DNA of 64,000 nucleotides from NCBI RefSeq assembly GCF_000802305.1, contig NZ_JTDK01000017.1, positions 1 to 64,000 on the forward strand. Direction: 5' to 3'. Position numbers and translations under genes: made by a program. The stretch is from Microbacterium mangrovi. GTDB taxonomy: Bacteria; Actinomycetota; Actinomycetes; Actinomycetales; Microbacteriaceae. The notes under the pieces are model-generated. The model saw only the letters and a list, made by a program, of their open reading frames with translations, did no database searches and was not told the origin of the DNA. Of the stretch, positions 16,579 through 24,342 are shown in pieces. The first letter of the stretch is position 1. Each line of letters starts with the position of its first letter.

Positions 16579-17870
16579 CCGTGCCCTCCTGCCGTGGTCG
16601 ATGTGGGGCTCGGCGATCCGCTCGGCGACGGCGACGGCGTGTGGCCGTCGCGGTCGTTCAGGCGTGCGACGATCTCCTGCGCCTGGGCCAGGGAGTCGGC
16701 CGGGATCGTGCCCTCGACGGTCTGCCGGTCGAACTCGCTGAGCGAGTCCAGCCGCACCCCGGTGTCTTCGTACACCTGCGACAGCGCGATGCTGCCGAGG
16801 CTCGGCGGGATGCCCTGGAAGATCGCGACGGTCGCGCCGTCGGCTCCGACGAAGTAGCGCGTCTGCGTCCACTTGTATGCGCCGAAGAGCCCGGCGGCGA
16901 TGAGCCCGAGCACGAGCACCAGGCCGATGAACCAGCCGATCCGCCGTCGGCGCGCGCGGCGGCGGTCCTCCTCGATGAGCTCCTCGAGGAACTCCGCGGC
17001 CGGCTCGAAGTGCGACGGCTCGTTGGCGGCCTGGCGGGCCGGATGCAGCCACGACGTGCGCCCGGGGCGCGCGGCGGGCACCTCGATGCCCTTCGGGGTG
17101 GACGCCGCACCCACGATCGTCGGGGTGCCCGACTGCAGCGGATGCTGACCGCCGACGTCCACGATGACGATCGTCACGTTGTCGGGGGCGCCGGCATCCA
17201 GCGCCTGCTTCAGCAGCACGTCGGCGGTGCGACCCGGTGCGAGGCCGGCGGCCATCGCCTTGGCGGTGTGCGGATCGTCGACCACGCCCGAGAGGCCGTC
17301 CGAGCACAGCAGCCAGCGATCGCCGGGCTGCGTCGGCATGATGAAGGTGTCGAGCTCGGGGTTCGGATCCATGTCGCCGAGCACGCGCATCAGCACCGAG
17401 CGCCGCGGGTGGTACCGGGCTTCCTCGGGGGTGATGCGACCCGAGTCCACGAGCCGCTGCACGAAGGTGTGGTCGGTGGTGATCTGGGTGAGCGCGTCGT
17501 CGCGGAACAGGTAGATGCGCGAGTCGCCGATGTGCGCGATCACGGCGTAGTCGTCGACCATGATGATCGCGCTCACCGTGGTGCCCATGCCGGCAAGCTC
17601 CGGCCGCAGGTGCACCGTGTCGATCAGCGACTCGGCGGCATCCGACACCGCTCCGCGCAGGGTGCGTTCGGCATCCGCCGTGTTCTCGTACGTGCGATCG
17701 AGCGGCTGGAGTTCGGCGATCGCGAGGCTGGATGCCACGTCCCCGCCGGCATGGCCGCCCATGCCGTCGGCGACCACGAACAGGTTGGACCCGGCATAGC
17801 CGGAGTCCTGATTGTTCGAGCGCACTTTCCCGGTGTGGGAGAGCGCAGCGGCGGATCCTTGGAACGTCAT
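16575..17870 (-). CDS. pstP: PP2C-family serine/threonine phosphatase PstP
   Basis: A 431-residue transmembrane phosphatase that reverses PknA/PknB phosphorylation. The cytosolic PP2C domain (about 1-235) shows the metal-binding motifs VRSNNQD (D22), VVADGMGGHAGG (D35, G36), HIGDSRIYL, LCSDGLSG and APDNVTIVIV. A basic stretch (DRRRARRRR) precedes one helix near 308-330, then an extracellular part of about 100 residues that ends in a Ser/Pro/Thr-rich tail. ATG 17870 is chosen over an upstream in-frame ATG (17930) because MTFQGSAAALSHTGKVRSNNQD is the usual family start. It lies 13 bp after fhaB. Confidence 0.96.
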   Translation of the reverse strand: MTFQGSAAALSHTGKVRSNNQDSGYAGSNLFVVADGMGGHAGGDVASSLAIAELQPLDRTYENTADAERTLRGAVSDAAESLIDTVHLRPELAGMGTTVSAIIMVDDYAVIAHIGDSRIYLFRDDALTQITTDHTFVQRLVDSGRITPEEARYHPRRSVLMRVLGDMDPNPELDTFIMPTQPGDRWLLCSDGLSGVVDDPHTAKAMAAGLAPGRTADVLLKQALDAGAPDNVTIVIVDVGGQHPLQSGTPTIVGAASTPKGIEVPAARPGRTSWLHPARQAANEPSHFEPAAEFLEELIEEDRRRARRRRIGWFIGLVLVLGLIAAGLFGAYKWTQTRYFVGADGATVAIFQGIPPSLGSIALSQVYEDTGVRLDSLSEFDRQTVEGTIPADSLAQAQEIVARLNDRDGHTPSPSPSGSPSPTSTTAGGHG

Positions 17871-17883
17871 CGGCGTTCGAGCG

Positions 17884-18438
17884 CTACTTCCGAAGCTCGA
17901 ACGTCGTCGCGCCCACCTTGATGGGGGCACCGATCGTGATCGGCGTCGGTGCCGAGACCCGCACGCCGTCGTGCCAGGTGCCGTTGGTCGAGTCGAGGTC
18001 CTGGATCATCCACTGCTCGCCCCACAGCACCAGACGTGCGTGATGGCTCGAGGTGTAGTCGTCGCGGATGACGAGCCCCGACTCGCTGGAGCGGCCGATG
18101 GTGAGCGGCTCCGTGCCGAGCGGGAGTTCGAGGCCCGCCTTCGGGCCCGACGTGATCACGATGCGCGACACCGCTGCGGTGGTGGCCCGGCCGCCGGCCG
18201 GCTCGGATTTCGCGGCGGCGGGCGCCGGGGCGCGGACCGGAGCCGCCGGCGCGGTGGTTCCGGATGCCTGGAATGCCGCCACCGGGCTGCCCCCGGGCGG
18301 GGTGGCGGTGGTCGGGTCGAGCTTTCGCACCTTCACCCCGAACAGGTCGGAGCGCAGTGAATACACGACGGCGAACACGAAGAACCACATCAGCACGAGG
18401 AAGCCGATCTGGAGGAGGAGCAGGGTGAGCTCGCTCAC
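17884..18438 (-). CDS. fhaB: FHA-domain protein FhaB (FipA)
   Basis: A 184-residue protein with an N-terminal membrane helix (about 3-28, ELTLLLLQIGFLVLMWFFVF) and a C-terminal forkhead-associated domain (about 100-182). The phosphothreonine-binding residues are visible in IGRSSES, SHHARL and DSTNGTW. The linker is Ala/Pro-rich. It binds phosphorylated partners of PknA/PknB and in mycobacteria links FtsZ and FtsQ at the septum. GTG 18438 overlaps the fhaA stop as GTGA. Confidence 0.95.
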   Translation of the reverse strand: MSELTLLLLQIGFLVLMWFFVFAVVYSLRSDLFGVKVRKLDPTTATPPGGSPVAAFQASGTTAPAAPVRAPAPAAAKSEPAGGRATTAAVSRIVITSGPKAGLELPLGTEPLTIGRSSESGLVIRDDYTSSHHARLVLWGEQWMIQDLDSTNGTWHDGVRVSAPTPITIGAPIKVGATTFELRK

Positions 18439-19250
18439 AGCGTCCCCCCGTGGTCGTACAGCCGCCCGGCATCCTCCGCCGACATGGTCGGACGCGGCGG
18501 GATGCCCGGCGTCCGGCCCGGCGCCTGCGGAGGGAGCTTGGTCGTCGGGGGCTCGGCGGGCGGCCGCGGCGCGCGCGGAGCCGGCTCGGCCTGCGGAAGC
18601 ACACGGAACGTGATGTCGGTGCGGCCGATCCGGAAGGTGGCATCCGGCAGCAGCTGCGCCTCGTCGATGCGCCGGCCGTTCAGCTGGGTGCCGTTGGTGG
18701 AGCCGAGGTCGCGCACCATGGCGCGCTCGCCGTCCCAGAGCACCTCGACGTGCTTGCGGCTCGTGCCGGTGTCGGCGATGGTGATGTCGGCATCCGATCC
18801 GCGGCCGATGACCGTGCGGCTCTTGTGCAGCGGATGCCGCGTGCCGCCGATCTCGACGAAGCCCTGCCACGTGACGCGGTTCTGCATCGTGTTGGACTCG
18901 ACCCGGAGGGTTCCGGTGGCGAGCTGCTCGTCTCGGGTGAGCGTCACCGAGACGGCGCCGGCGAACGAGTAGTGCTGCGCCTTGGCGTGCTTGTCGATCA
19001 CCTGCAGCAGCTCGCTGTTGAGGGCGGTGCCCAGCGCCGCCATCTTCTCGTCGTCGGCGGGCGAGAGGTACACCGTGAAGGTGTTCGGCACGAGGATGCG
19101 GTCACGGCTGACCACAGCGGCCTTCTTGTCGAGCTCGCTGCGCAGGGCGGAGGCGATCTCGACGGGCTGAATGCCGCTGCGGAAGGTGCGCGCGAACGCG
19201 CCGTTGACGGCGCGCTCGAGACCCTTCTCGAAGCTGTCCAGTAGTCCCAC
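18435..19250 (-). CDS. fhaA: FHA-domain protein FhaA with DUF3662 domain
   Basis: A 271-residue cytosolic protein. An N-terminal DUF3662 domain (1-125, GLLDSFEKGLERAVNGAF and RDRILVPNTFTVYLSP) precedes a Pro-poor linker and a central FHA domain (about 160-240: VIGRGSDADI, TSRKHVEV, DLGSTNGTQLNG). A proline-rich tail of about 50 residues follows. FhaA binds phosphorylated MviN/MurJ in mycobacteria and controls lipid II flow. GTG 19250 is chosen because a GAGGAG sits four bases upstream; it is the first gene of the kinase operon. The mycobacterial protein has a much longer linker between the two domains. The promoter should lie in 19251-19447 but I cannot assign it. Confidence 0.95.
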   Translation of the reverse strand: MGLLDSFEKGLERAVNGAFARTFRSGIQPVEIASALRSELDKKAAVVSRDRILVPNTFTVYLSPADDEKMAALGTALNSELLQVIDKHAKAQHYSFAGAVSVTLTRDEQLATGTLRVESNTMQNRVTWQGFVEIGGTRHPLHKSRTVIGRGSDADITIADTGTSRKHVEVLWDGERAMVRDLGSTNGTQLNGRRIDEAQLLPDATFRIGRTDITFRVLPQAEPAPRAPRPPAEPPTTKLPPQAPGRTPGIPPRPTMSAEDAGRLYDHGGTL

Positions 19251-19447
19251 GAGGCTCCTCAGGCAGGCTGATATTTCGCTACATGCTAATGGCAACCCTT
19301 GGAGGACCGCTGATACCCGGATGTGCGCGCGACGGGAGGATTCTGGTCGGCGACCGGTGGATTCCGGGGCGGGACCGGGTCGATTCGCCGGGACGAAGGT
19401 GGCCGTGATACGCTCGGCGGGTTGAGTTCGGCAGCAGCCGGATTCAC

Positions 19448-19531
19448 GCGCGAGTGGCGGAATAGGCAGACGCGCTGGCTTCAGGTGCCAGTGCCCGAAA
19501 GGGCGTGGGGGTTCAACTCCCCCCTCGCGCA
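19448..19531 (+). tRNA. tRNA-Leu (anticodon CAG)
   Basis: Class II tRNA with a 7-bp acceptor stem GCGCGAG/CTCGCGC, anticodon arm CTGGC-TTCAGGT-GCCAG (anticodon CAG, reading CUG), a variable arm (TGCCCGAAAGGGCG region) and T-arm GGGGG-TTCAACT-CCCCC. The sequence after the discriminator A is CCG, so CCA is not encoded. leuT lies at the same place beside fhaA in M. tuberculosis. Confidence 0.95.
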
Positions 19532-19541
19532 CCGCAGATCG

Positions 19542-19569
19542 AAGGCCCCCGGGACACCCCGGGGGCCTT
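19542..19569. terminator. Rho-independent terminator after tRNA-Leu
   Basis: A perfect 12-bp stem AAGGCCCCCGGG / CCCGGGGGCCTT with a 4-nt loop begins 10 bp after the tRNA. It is symmetrical and could also stop transcripts arriving from the converging PAP2 gene. Confidence 0.8.
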
Positions 19570-19612
19570 CGTCGTTCCCGGGCCGAGCGCTCGCCCCGCC
19601 CCCCGCGGCCGG

Positions 19613-19664
19613 TGTTCCGCTGTCCTGAATGACGGCGAACGGTGCGATCCAGGACAGCGGAACA
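19613..19664. repeat. 52-nt inverted-repeat element with 15-bp perfect arms
   Basis: Arms TGTTCCGCTGTCCTG (19613-19627) and its exact complement (19650-19664) flank a 22-nt loop. It lies between the converging tRNA-Leu and PAP2 genes. Its size and TGTTCCGC start resemble the hairpin elements at 46.05-46.16 and 60.07 kb. Confidence 0.6.
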
Positions 19665-19697
19665 ACTCTCGGTGGGGCGAGCCGGGCGACGGGGCGG

Positions 19698-20519
19698 TCA
19701 GGACAGGCGGCAGAAGAGCCGGTTGCCGGCGGCGGCGAGTCCGCTGCCGAGGGCGAGGATGGCGGTGCCGCCGCCGAGGTAGGCGATCTGCAGGTGGCGG
19801 CCGTGATCCTGCACGGTCAGATAGATGAGCACGAAGCAGACGAGCGAGATCGCCGCGCTGATCCCCGCGATCCACCACAGCGGCCGCAGCGGACCCGCCG
19901 GGGGCATCGCCGCGGGGACCCGCCAGGCGACGAGCACCGCCCCGCCCAGGCTTCCGCACACGCCGACCAGCATGAAGGCGGCCACGACGTCGCTCGGCCG
20001 GTGCCACTGGCTGATCACGGCGAGGATGCCGACGAGCATCGCGAATCCGCCGCCGAGGACCGCCGCCAGCGGTCGCCAGCGAGGCTTTGACACGAGGAAA
20101 ACGGCGAAGCCCGCGGCCGCGGCGACCGTGGCGTGCCCGGACGGGAACGAGTTGTTGAAGATGTCCGTCGCGCCGGTCACGGCGCGGCTGAGGAAGACGT
20201 ACTTGGACAGCTCGGCGATGATCACGGCGATCACCCCCGAGGCGAGGGCGACGACGATGTGCTTCGGTCGCCGGGTGACCCCGCCGATCAGCACGGTGAG
20301 CAGCACGCCGCCGCCGATCGCGAGGAACGCGGCATTGCCGAGGATCGCGCCGGAGAGCCGGTGCACGAACGCGTGCTGGTCGGACGCGCCGATGAACGCG
20401 CGTTCGTCGACGATCTGCCCCACGTAGGTGCGCACGAACAGCAGATAGGTCGCCACGAACGCGACGGCGAGCACGAGAGCGGCCAGGAGGAAGGGTCTTG
20501 CCCGGGGTCGCGCAGTCAC
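19698..20519 (-). CDS. PAP2 superfamily membrane phosphatase
   Basis: A 273-residue protein with about seven hydrophobic segments. The phosphatase site is K106...R112 (KYVFLSR), PSGH at 126-129 (NNSFPSGHATVA) and SQWHRPSD with H173 and D177. Such enzymes dephosphorylate undecaprenyl pyrophosphate, phosphatidic acid or phosphatidylglycerophosphate at the membrane; which of these applies is not clear. The start is GTG 20519. It faces the tRNA-Leu terminator and is divergent from the GntR gene at 20626 with a 106-bp gap. There is no sign of an operon. Confidence 0.9.
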   Translation of the reverse strand: MTARPRARPFLLAALVLAVAFVATYLLFVRTYVGQIVDERAFIGASDQHAFVHRLSGAILGNAAFLAIGGGVLLTVLIGGVTRRPKHIVVALASGVIAVIIAELSKYVFLSRAVTGATDIFNNSFPSGHATVAAAAGFAVFLVSKPRWRPLAAVLGGGFAMLVGILAVISQWHRPSDVVAAFMLVGVCGSLGGAVLVAWRVPAAMPPAGPLRPLWWIAGISAAISLVCFVLIYLTVQDHGRHLQIAYLGGGTAILALGSGLAAAGNRLFCRLS

Positions 20520-20582
20520 CCCTCAATCGTGTCATCCCGAACATGTGAGCCCGCGACGAACCGGTGGACGATCCGCTGTGTT

Positions 20583-20609
20583 GCTTGTACTATAAGAACC
20601 AGTACAAGC
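20583..20609. promoter_or_regulatory. Inverted-repeat operator of the GntR gene
   Basis: Perfect 9-bp arms GCTTGTACT / AGTACAAGC separated by nine bases end 16 bp before the start codon. This fits a dimeric YtrA-type GntR regulator binding its own promoter; TATAAG in the spacer could be the -10. A strong AGGAGG (20615-20620) follows. Confidence 0.7.
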
Positions 20610-20625
20610 AGGACAGGAGGATGCC

Positions 20626-21102
20626 ATGCAGATCGAGATCGATCCGCTCTCGGACGTCGCGCTGTACCAGCAGCTTCGCGACCGGGTCGTCGAGGGCATC
20701 GCACGCGGCGAGCTGCGCGTGGGCGACCAGCTCCTGCCGGTCCGGAGCCTCGCCGCCCAGTTCGGCATCAACATCGCCACCGTCGGCAAGGGCTACGAAC
20801 TGCTGCGCAACGAGGGCCTCGTGCGCACCAACCGCACCGCCGGCACCGTCGTGGCGCGGGCCCCGCGGCCCACGCCGGATGCCCCCGGACCCGACGCTCT
20901 GCCGGGCGTGGGGGAGTGGGAGGCATCCGCCCGCGACGCGTGGACGGCCCGCCTGGCCACCGTGCTCGCCGAGGGCGTCGCACAGGGAGAGCAGGATACC
21001 GCGATCGCCGACGTGGTGCACGGCATCCTCGAGTCGTTCTCCGGGTCCCGCGCCGAGGCGCGCACCCGGTCATCCGAGAAGGGAGCGGACGATGCGCGCT
21101 GA
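20626..21102 (+). CDS. GntR family transcriptional regulator (YtrA subfamily)
   Basis: A 158-residue regulator. The winged helix is residues 8-75 (ALYQQLRDRVVEGIARGEL, PVRSLAAQFGINIATVGKGYELL, NEGLVRTNRTAGTVV). The remaining 80 residues contain two helices and no sugar-binding domain. ATG 20626 follows AGGAGG by five bases; an ATG at 20621 is out of frame. A perfect inverted repeat immediately upstream is its likely operator. The end overlaps the next gene by 11 bp, so regulator and membrane protein are co-expressed and probably co-regulated. Confidence 0.92.
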   Translation: MQIEIDPLSDVALYQQLRDRVVEGIARGELRVGDQLLPVRSLAAQFGINIATVGKGYELLRNEGLVRTNRTAGTVVARAPRPTPDAPGPDALPGVGEWEASARDAWTARLATVLAEGVAQGEQDTAIADVVHGILESFSGSRAEARTRSSEKGADDAR

Positions 21103-22216
21103 CGTCATCGCGATCGCCGTCGTTTTCACATTCATCGCGATCCTGGTCGGGGCGCTTCCGGCGGTCACCCGGCCCACCCTGCCGCTAGGGGTGAGCGTGC
21201 CGGCGGAACGGCTCGACGAGCCGGTGATCCGGCGCGCGATCCGCCGCTACCGGGTCATGATCGCGATCGCCTGGCTCCTGTGCATGGTGCTGCTCGCAGT
21301 GCTCGCCGTGACGGCATCCCCGGCCTGGGTGCTCTTGGCGGTGTTCCTGTTCATCGTCGCCCAGCTGGCGGCGTACGTCATCGCACGGCGGATGATCATC
21401 CGCGCCAAGCGCGACGGCGACTGGTACGCGGGGGTGCCGGTGCGGATCGCCGGCTCGGTCTCCGTCCCCGCCGAACCCGCCCCGGTGCCGGTCGGCTGGG
21501 CGGTCGCGAGCGCCGTGCTGCTGGCGTGCGGGTACATCGCCGGCATCCTGCTCTATCCCACCCTTCCTGCCACGGTCCCCACGCACTGGGGCATCAGCGG
21601 ACAGCCCGACCGCTGGGCGGACAAGAGCGTGTGGTCGGTGTTCGGCCCGCTCTTCATCGGAACGGTCGTCGTCGCCCTGCTCTTCGCGCTCTCGTTCCTC
21701 GGACGCCGGGTGCCGATCCGGGCGCTGCCGGGGGTGGATGCCGCCACCAACGTGCGCCGGGACCACGCGATGCGCGCCGCGATGTCCGCGCTCATCGGCC
21801 GGGTGATGTTCCTCATCGCGCTGTCGTTCTCGTGGACCACCCTCGCCCTGTGGCTGCTGCCGGATGTCGCAGGGCTGCGCGCCGGCGGCACGGTGGCGAT
21901 CGTCGTGCTGATCCTGCTCGTCGTCGTGCTGTTCGTGCTGCGCTGGCGCAGCCTCATGCGCGGCGACGCCGCGACGGTCGCCGCCGAGCGGGCGGTGCAC
22001 GCCACCGTCGACGCGCCCGACGACGACCGGTTCTGGAAGGCCGGCATCCTCTATCTGAACCGGGACGACCCGGCCCTGTTCGTGCAGCGCCGGTTCGGGG
22101 TCGGCTGGACGGTGAACCTCGGGCGCCCGGCCGGGGTCGTCATCACCGTCCTCGTGGGGCTGCTGATCGTGGGCCTCGTCGGGTTCGTGCTCGTGCAGGC
22201 GGTGAACGGAGGATGA
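21092..22216 (+). CDS. DUF1648/SdpI-like membrane protein with C-terminal DUF5808-like segment
   Basis: A 374-residue integral membrane protein with about eight helices. The DUF1648 signature lies in the middle (YPTLPATVPTHWGISGQPDRWADKS), as in SdpI-type immunity proteins and their relatives. The C-terminal part (RFWKAGILYLNRDDPALFV, RFGVGWTVNLGRP) matches the DUF5808 type usually found with such proteins. SdpI in B. subtilis gives immunity to a toxic peptide and signals to its repressor. Pairing with an autoregulated GntR gene suggests an envelope-stress or immunity unit, which is inference. ATG 21092 lies inside the regulator gene; no toxin gene is seen nearby. Confidence 0.88.
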   Translation: MRADVIAIAVVFTFIAILVGALPAVTRPTLPLGVSVPAERLDEPVIRRAIRRYRVMIAIAWLLCMVLLAVLAVTASPAWVLLAVFLFIVAQLAAYVIARRMIIRAKRDGDWYAGVPVRIAGSVSVPAEPAPVPVGWAVASAVLLACGYIAGILLYPTLPATVPTHWGISGQPDRWADKSVWSVFGPLFIGTVVVALLFALSFLGRRVPIRALPGVDAATNVRRDHAMRAAMSALIGRVMFLIALSFSWTTLALWLLPDVAGLRAGGTVAIVVLILLVVVLFVLRWRSLMRGDAATVAAERAVHATVDAPDDDRFWKAGILYLNRDDPALFVQRRFGVGWTVNLGRPAGVVITVLVGLLIVGLVGFVLVQAVNGG

Positions 22217-22322
22217 CCCGCAGTCGAAGAATGTGACGCGTGATCGGGGTCTTAGAGATTCCTTGCGGGCGATCGGATTGGCTCTTCCACATCCGTGATC
22301 CCCATCGAGAGGAACCACCATC

Positions 22323-23156
22323 GTGACCGCGACCCGCTCCGGCCCCGACCGCAACGAGCACCTTCTGGCCATCCTGCGCAACAGGGTCCCCGAGGTGACG
22401 CTCGTCTTCTGGATCATCAAGGTCCTGTCCACGACCACCGGCGAGACCTTCGCCGACTTCCTGAACTCGACCCTCGGATTCGGGCTGACCGGCACCACGA
22501 TCGCGATGGGCCTGCTGCTGGTCGCCCTGCTCATCGCGGAGTTCAGCGTGCGCCGTTACACACCGCCGCTGTTCTGGTCGGTCGTGGTCGTCATCAGCAT
22601 CTTCGGCACGCTGGTGACCGACAACCTCACCGACGGGCTCGGGGTTCCGCTGTGGATCTCCACCGTGGTCTTCGCGGTCCTCATGGGCGGCACGTTCGCG
22701 ATCTGGTACGCCCGTGAGCGCACGCTGTCGATCCACTCCATCTACACCCGCCGCCGCGAGGGTTTCTACTGGGTGGTCGTGCTGTTCACGTTCGCCCTCG
22801 GCACGGCCGCCGGCGACTTCATCGGCGAGGCGCTCGGGCTCGGCTACTGGCTGTCCCTGGCCCTGTTCGTCGGGCTCATCGCGGCGATCGCCGTCGCGTG
22901 GCGACTCGGTCTCAACTCGGTGTTCTGCTTCTGGGCCGCGTACGTGCTGACCCGTCCGCTCGGGGCATCCCTCGGCGACCTGCTGTCGTCGCCGAAGTCC
23001 GACGGCGGCCTGGGCCTCGGCACCACCGTCACGAGCGTGACCTTCCTCGTCGCGATCGTCGCGCTGGTGATCTACCTCACCGTCAAGGTGCGCGCCGAGC
23101 GCCGTGCGGCGGAGACCATCGAGGACGACCTGCCCGACCTCGTCGACGCGGTCTGA
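22323..23156 (+). CDS. COG4705/DUF347 family membrane protein
   Basis: A 277-residue protein with about eight hydrophobic helices in an internal repeat. The segment KVLSTTTGETFADFL near residue 33 is echoed by FALGTAAGDFIGEALGLGY near residue 160, the Thr-x-Gly-(Glu/Asp) pattern of DUF347 repeats. The conserved acidic residues inside helices suggest cation binding or transport, but this is a guess. GTG 22323 is preceded by GAGAGGAAC, a usable Shine-Dalgarno. The gene is followed by an 11-bp-stem hairpin and is monocistronic. Confidence 0.85.
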   Translation: MTATRSGPDRNEHLLAILRNRVPEVTLVFWIIKVLSTTTGETFADFLNSTLGFGLTGTTIAMGLLLVALLIAEFSVRRYTPPLFWSVVVVISIFGTLVTDNLTDGLGVPLWISTVVFAVLMGGTFAIWYARERTLSIHSIYTRRREGFYWVVVLFTFALGTAAGDFIGEALGLGYWLSLALFVGLIAAIAVAWRLGLNSVFCFWAAYVLTRPLGASLGDLLSSPKSDGGLGLGTTVTSVTFLVAIVALVIYLTVKVRAERRAAETIEDDLPDLVDAV

Positions 23157-23165
23157 CCTCCCCGG

Positions 23166-23200
23166 CCGGCATCCCGACGCGTCAGGCGCCGGGATGCCGG
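23166..23200 (+). terminator. Hairpin terminator of the DUF347 gene
   Basis: Stem CCGGCATCCCG / CGGGATGCCGG (11 bp, 13-nt loop) begins 10 bp after the stop and is followed by TCTTT. Confidence 0.6.
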
Positions 23201-23268
23201 TCTTTGCGAGGAAGCCCGGAAAACGGGCGGCTCAGCCGGATTCCGTCCGGAGGGAGGATGCTGGACGC

Positions 23269-23829
23269 ATGGCCGCATCGCGCTCGGCGCGCCGGGAGGC
23301 GCTGCTGGACTGGACGTTCCTCATCGGGGTGCTGCTGAAGGGCGTCGACGGTCTGATCGAACTGCTCGTCGGCATCCCGCTGCTGTTCCTGACGCCCGGC
23401 CAGATCAGCGGCGTCGCCCGCTGGCTCACCGCGAGCGAGCTCAGCGAGGACCCCGACTCGGCCTGGGCCAATCTGCTGCTGCGCGAGGTCGCGCGCTTCG
23501 GCCACGCGAGCCTCGCGATCGGCGGGATCTATCTGATCGTGCACGGCGCGGTGAAACTCGCGATCGTCGTCGCGCTGCTGCTGGGGACCCGGCGCATCTA
23601 TCCGTGGGCGGTCGCGGCGCTGGCGCTGCTGACGATCGTGCAGATCGTCGACCTGTTCCTCAAGTTCTCCGTCGGCGTGCTGCTGCTGTGCGTCCTCGAC
23701 GTGCTGATCATCGTCCTCACGATCCGCGAGTGGCGCGAGGGACGAAGCCTGCACGACGTCCTCCGCCTCCGGGCGCCGTGGCTGACGCGCCGCGGACGGG
23801 CGGCTACTCCACCGCCGGAACCAGAGTGA
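23269..23829 (+). CDS. DUF2127 family membrane protein
   Basis: A 186-residue protein with four hydrophobic segments. The family features are the opening LLDWTFLIGVLLKGVDGLIE, the amphipathic middle around ELSEDPDSAWANLLLR and HASLAIGGIYLIVHGAVKL before the third helix. The function of the family is unknown. ATG 23269 is chosen because the conserved region starts right after it; GATGCT six bases before the ATG looks like a leaderless -10. The 3' end overlaps the converging acetyltransferase gene by 26 bp. Confidence 0.87.
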   Translation: MAASRSARREALLDWTFLIGVLLKGVDGLIELLVGIPLLFLTPGQISGVARWLTASELSEDPDSAWANLLLREVARFGHASLAIGGIYLIVHGAVKLAIVVALLLGTRRIYPWAVAALALLTIVQIVDLFLKFSVGVLLLCVLDVLIIVLTIREWREGRSLHDVLRLRAPWLTRRGRAATPPPEPE

Positions 23830-24289
23830 ACAGGATCTCCTCGATCTCGGCATCCTGCCCGCGCGCGTAGCTGGTCATCCGGGACACCTCGGTGAATCCG
23901 GCATGCGTGAGCACGCGGATCGACCCCGTGTTGGATGCCGCGGCCCGCGCGAACAGCGGACGGGTCGCCTCCCGGCTCACCAGCAGGCGCAGCGCGGCGG
24001 TGGCCACCCCGCGGCCCCACGCGTGCCGGGCGATCCAGTAGGTGACCTCGCGATCGCCCTCGATGTCGAAGGCGGCGATCGTGCCGGCGAACGCGCCGTC
24101 TTCGGTCACGACCCACTGCGACACGCTCGGGGCGTTGCGGTTCCGGGCGATCCACGCGTCGAACGCCTCGCGGTCGTCGGGGTCGTCGGCGGTGAACGCG
24201 GCCATGCGCACGGCGTCGGGGTCGCGCATCATGTCGTAGACGGCGTCCAGGTCGTCGTCCTCCAGGGGGCGCAGGTCGATGTGCCTCAT
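23804..24289 (-). CDS. GNAT family N-acetyltransferase
   Basis: A 161-residue acetyl-CoA-dependent acetyltransferase of the RimJ/RimL type. Visible are the N-terminal RPLEDDDLDAVYDMMRDP, the beta-strand VTYWIARHAWGRGVATAALRLL with its acetyl-CoA loop (GRGVAT), and the final ASNTGSIRVLTHAGFTEV. Substrate unknown; relatives act on protein N-termini, antibiotics or amino acids. ATG 24289 is the only start that fits. It overlaps the DUF2127 gene tail-to-tail and lies 53 bp from the start-distal end of the MprF-like gene. Confidence 0.9.
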   Translation of the reverse strand: MRHIDLRPLEDDDLDAVYDMMRDPDAVRMAAFTADDPDDREAFDAWIARNRNAPSVSQWVVTEDGAFAGTIAAFDIEGDREVTYWIARHAWGRGVATAALRLLVSREATRPLFARAAASNTGSIRVLTHAGFTEVSRMTSYARGQDAEIEEILFTLVPAVE

Positions 24290-24342
24290 GGGCCCACGCT
24301 ATCGGGATGCCGGGGCGCCTGTCGTCCCCGATGTGCGGCGGA

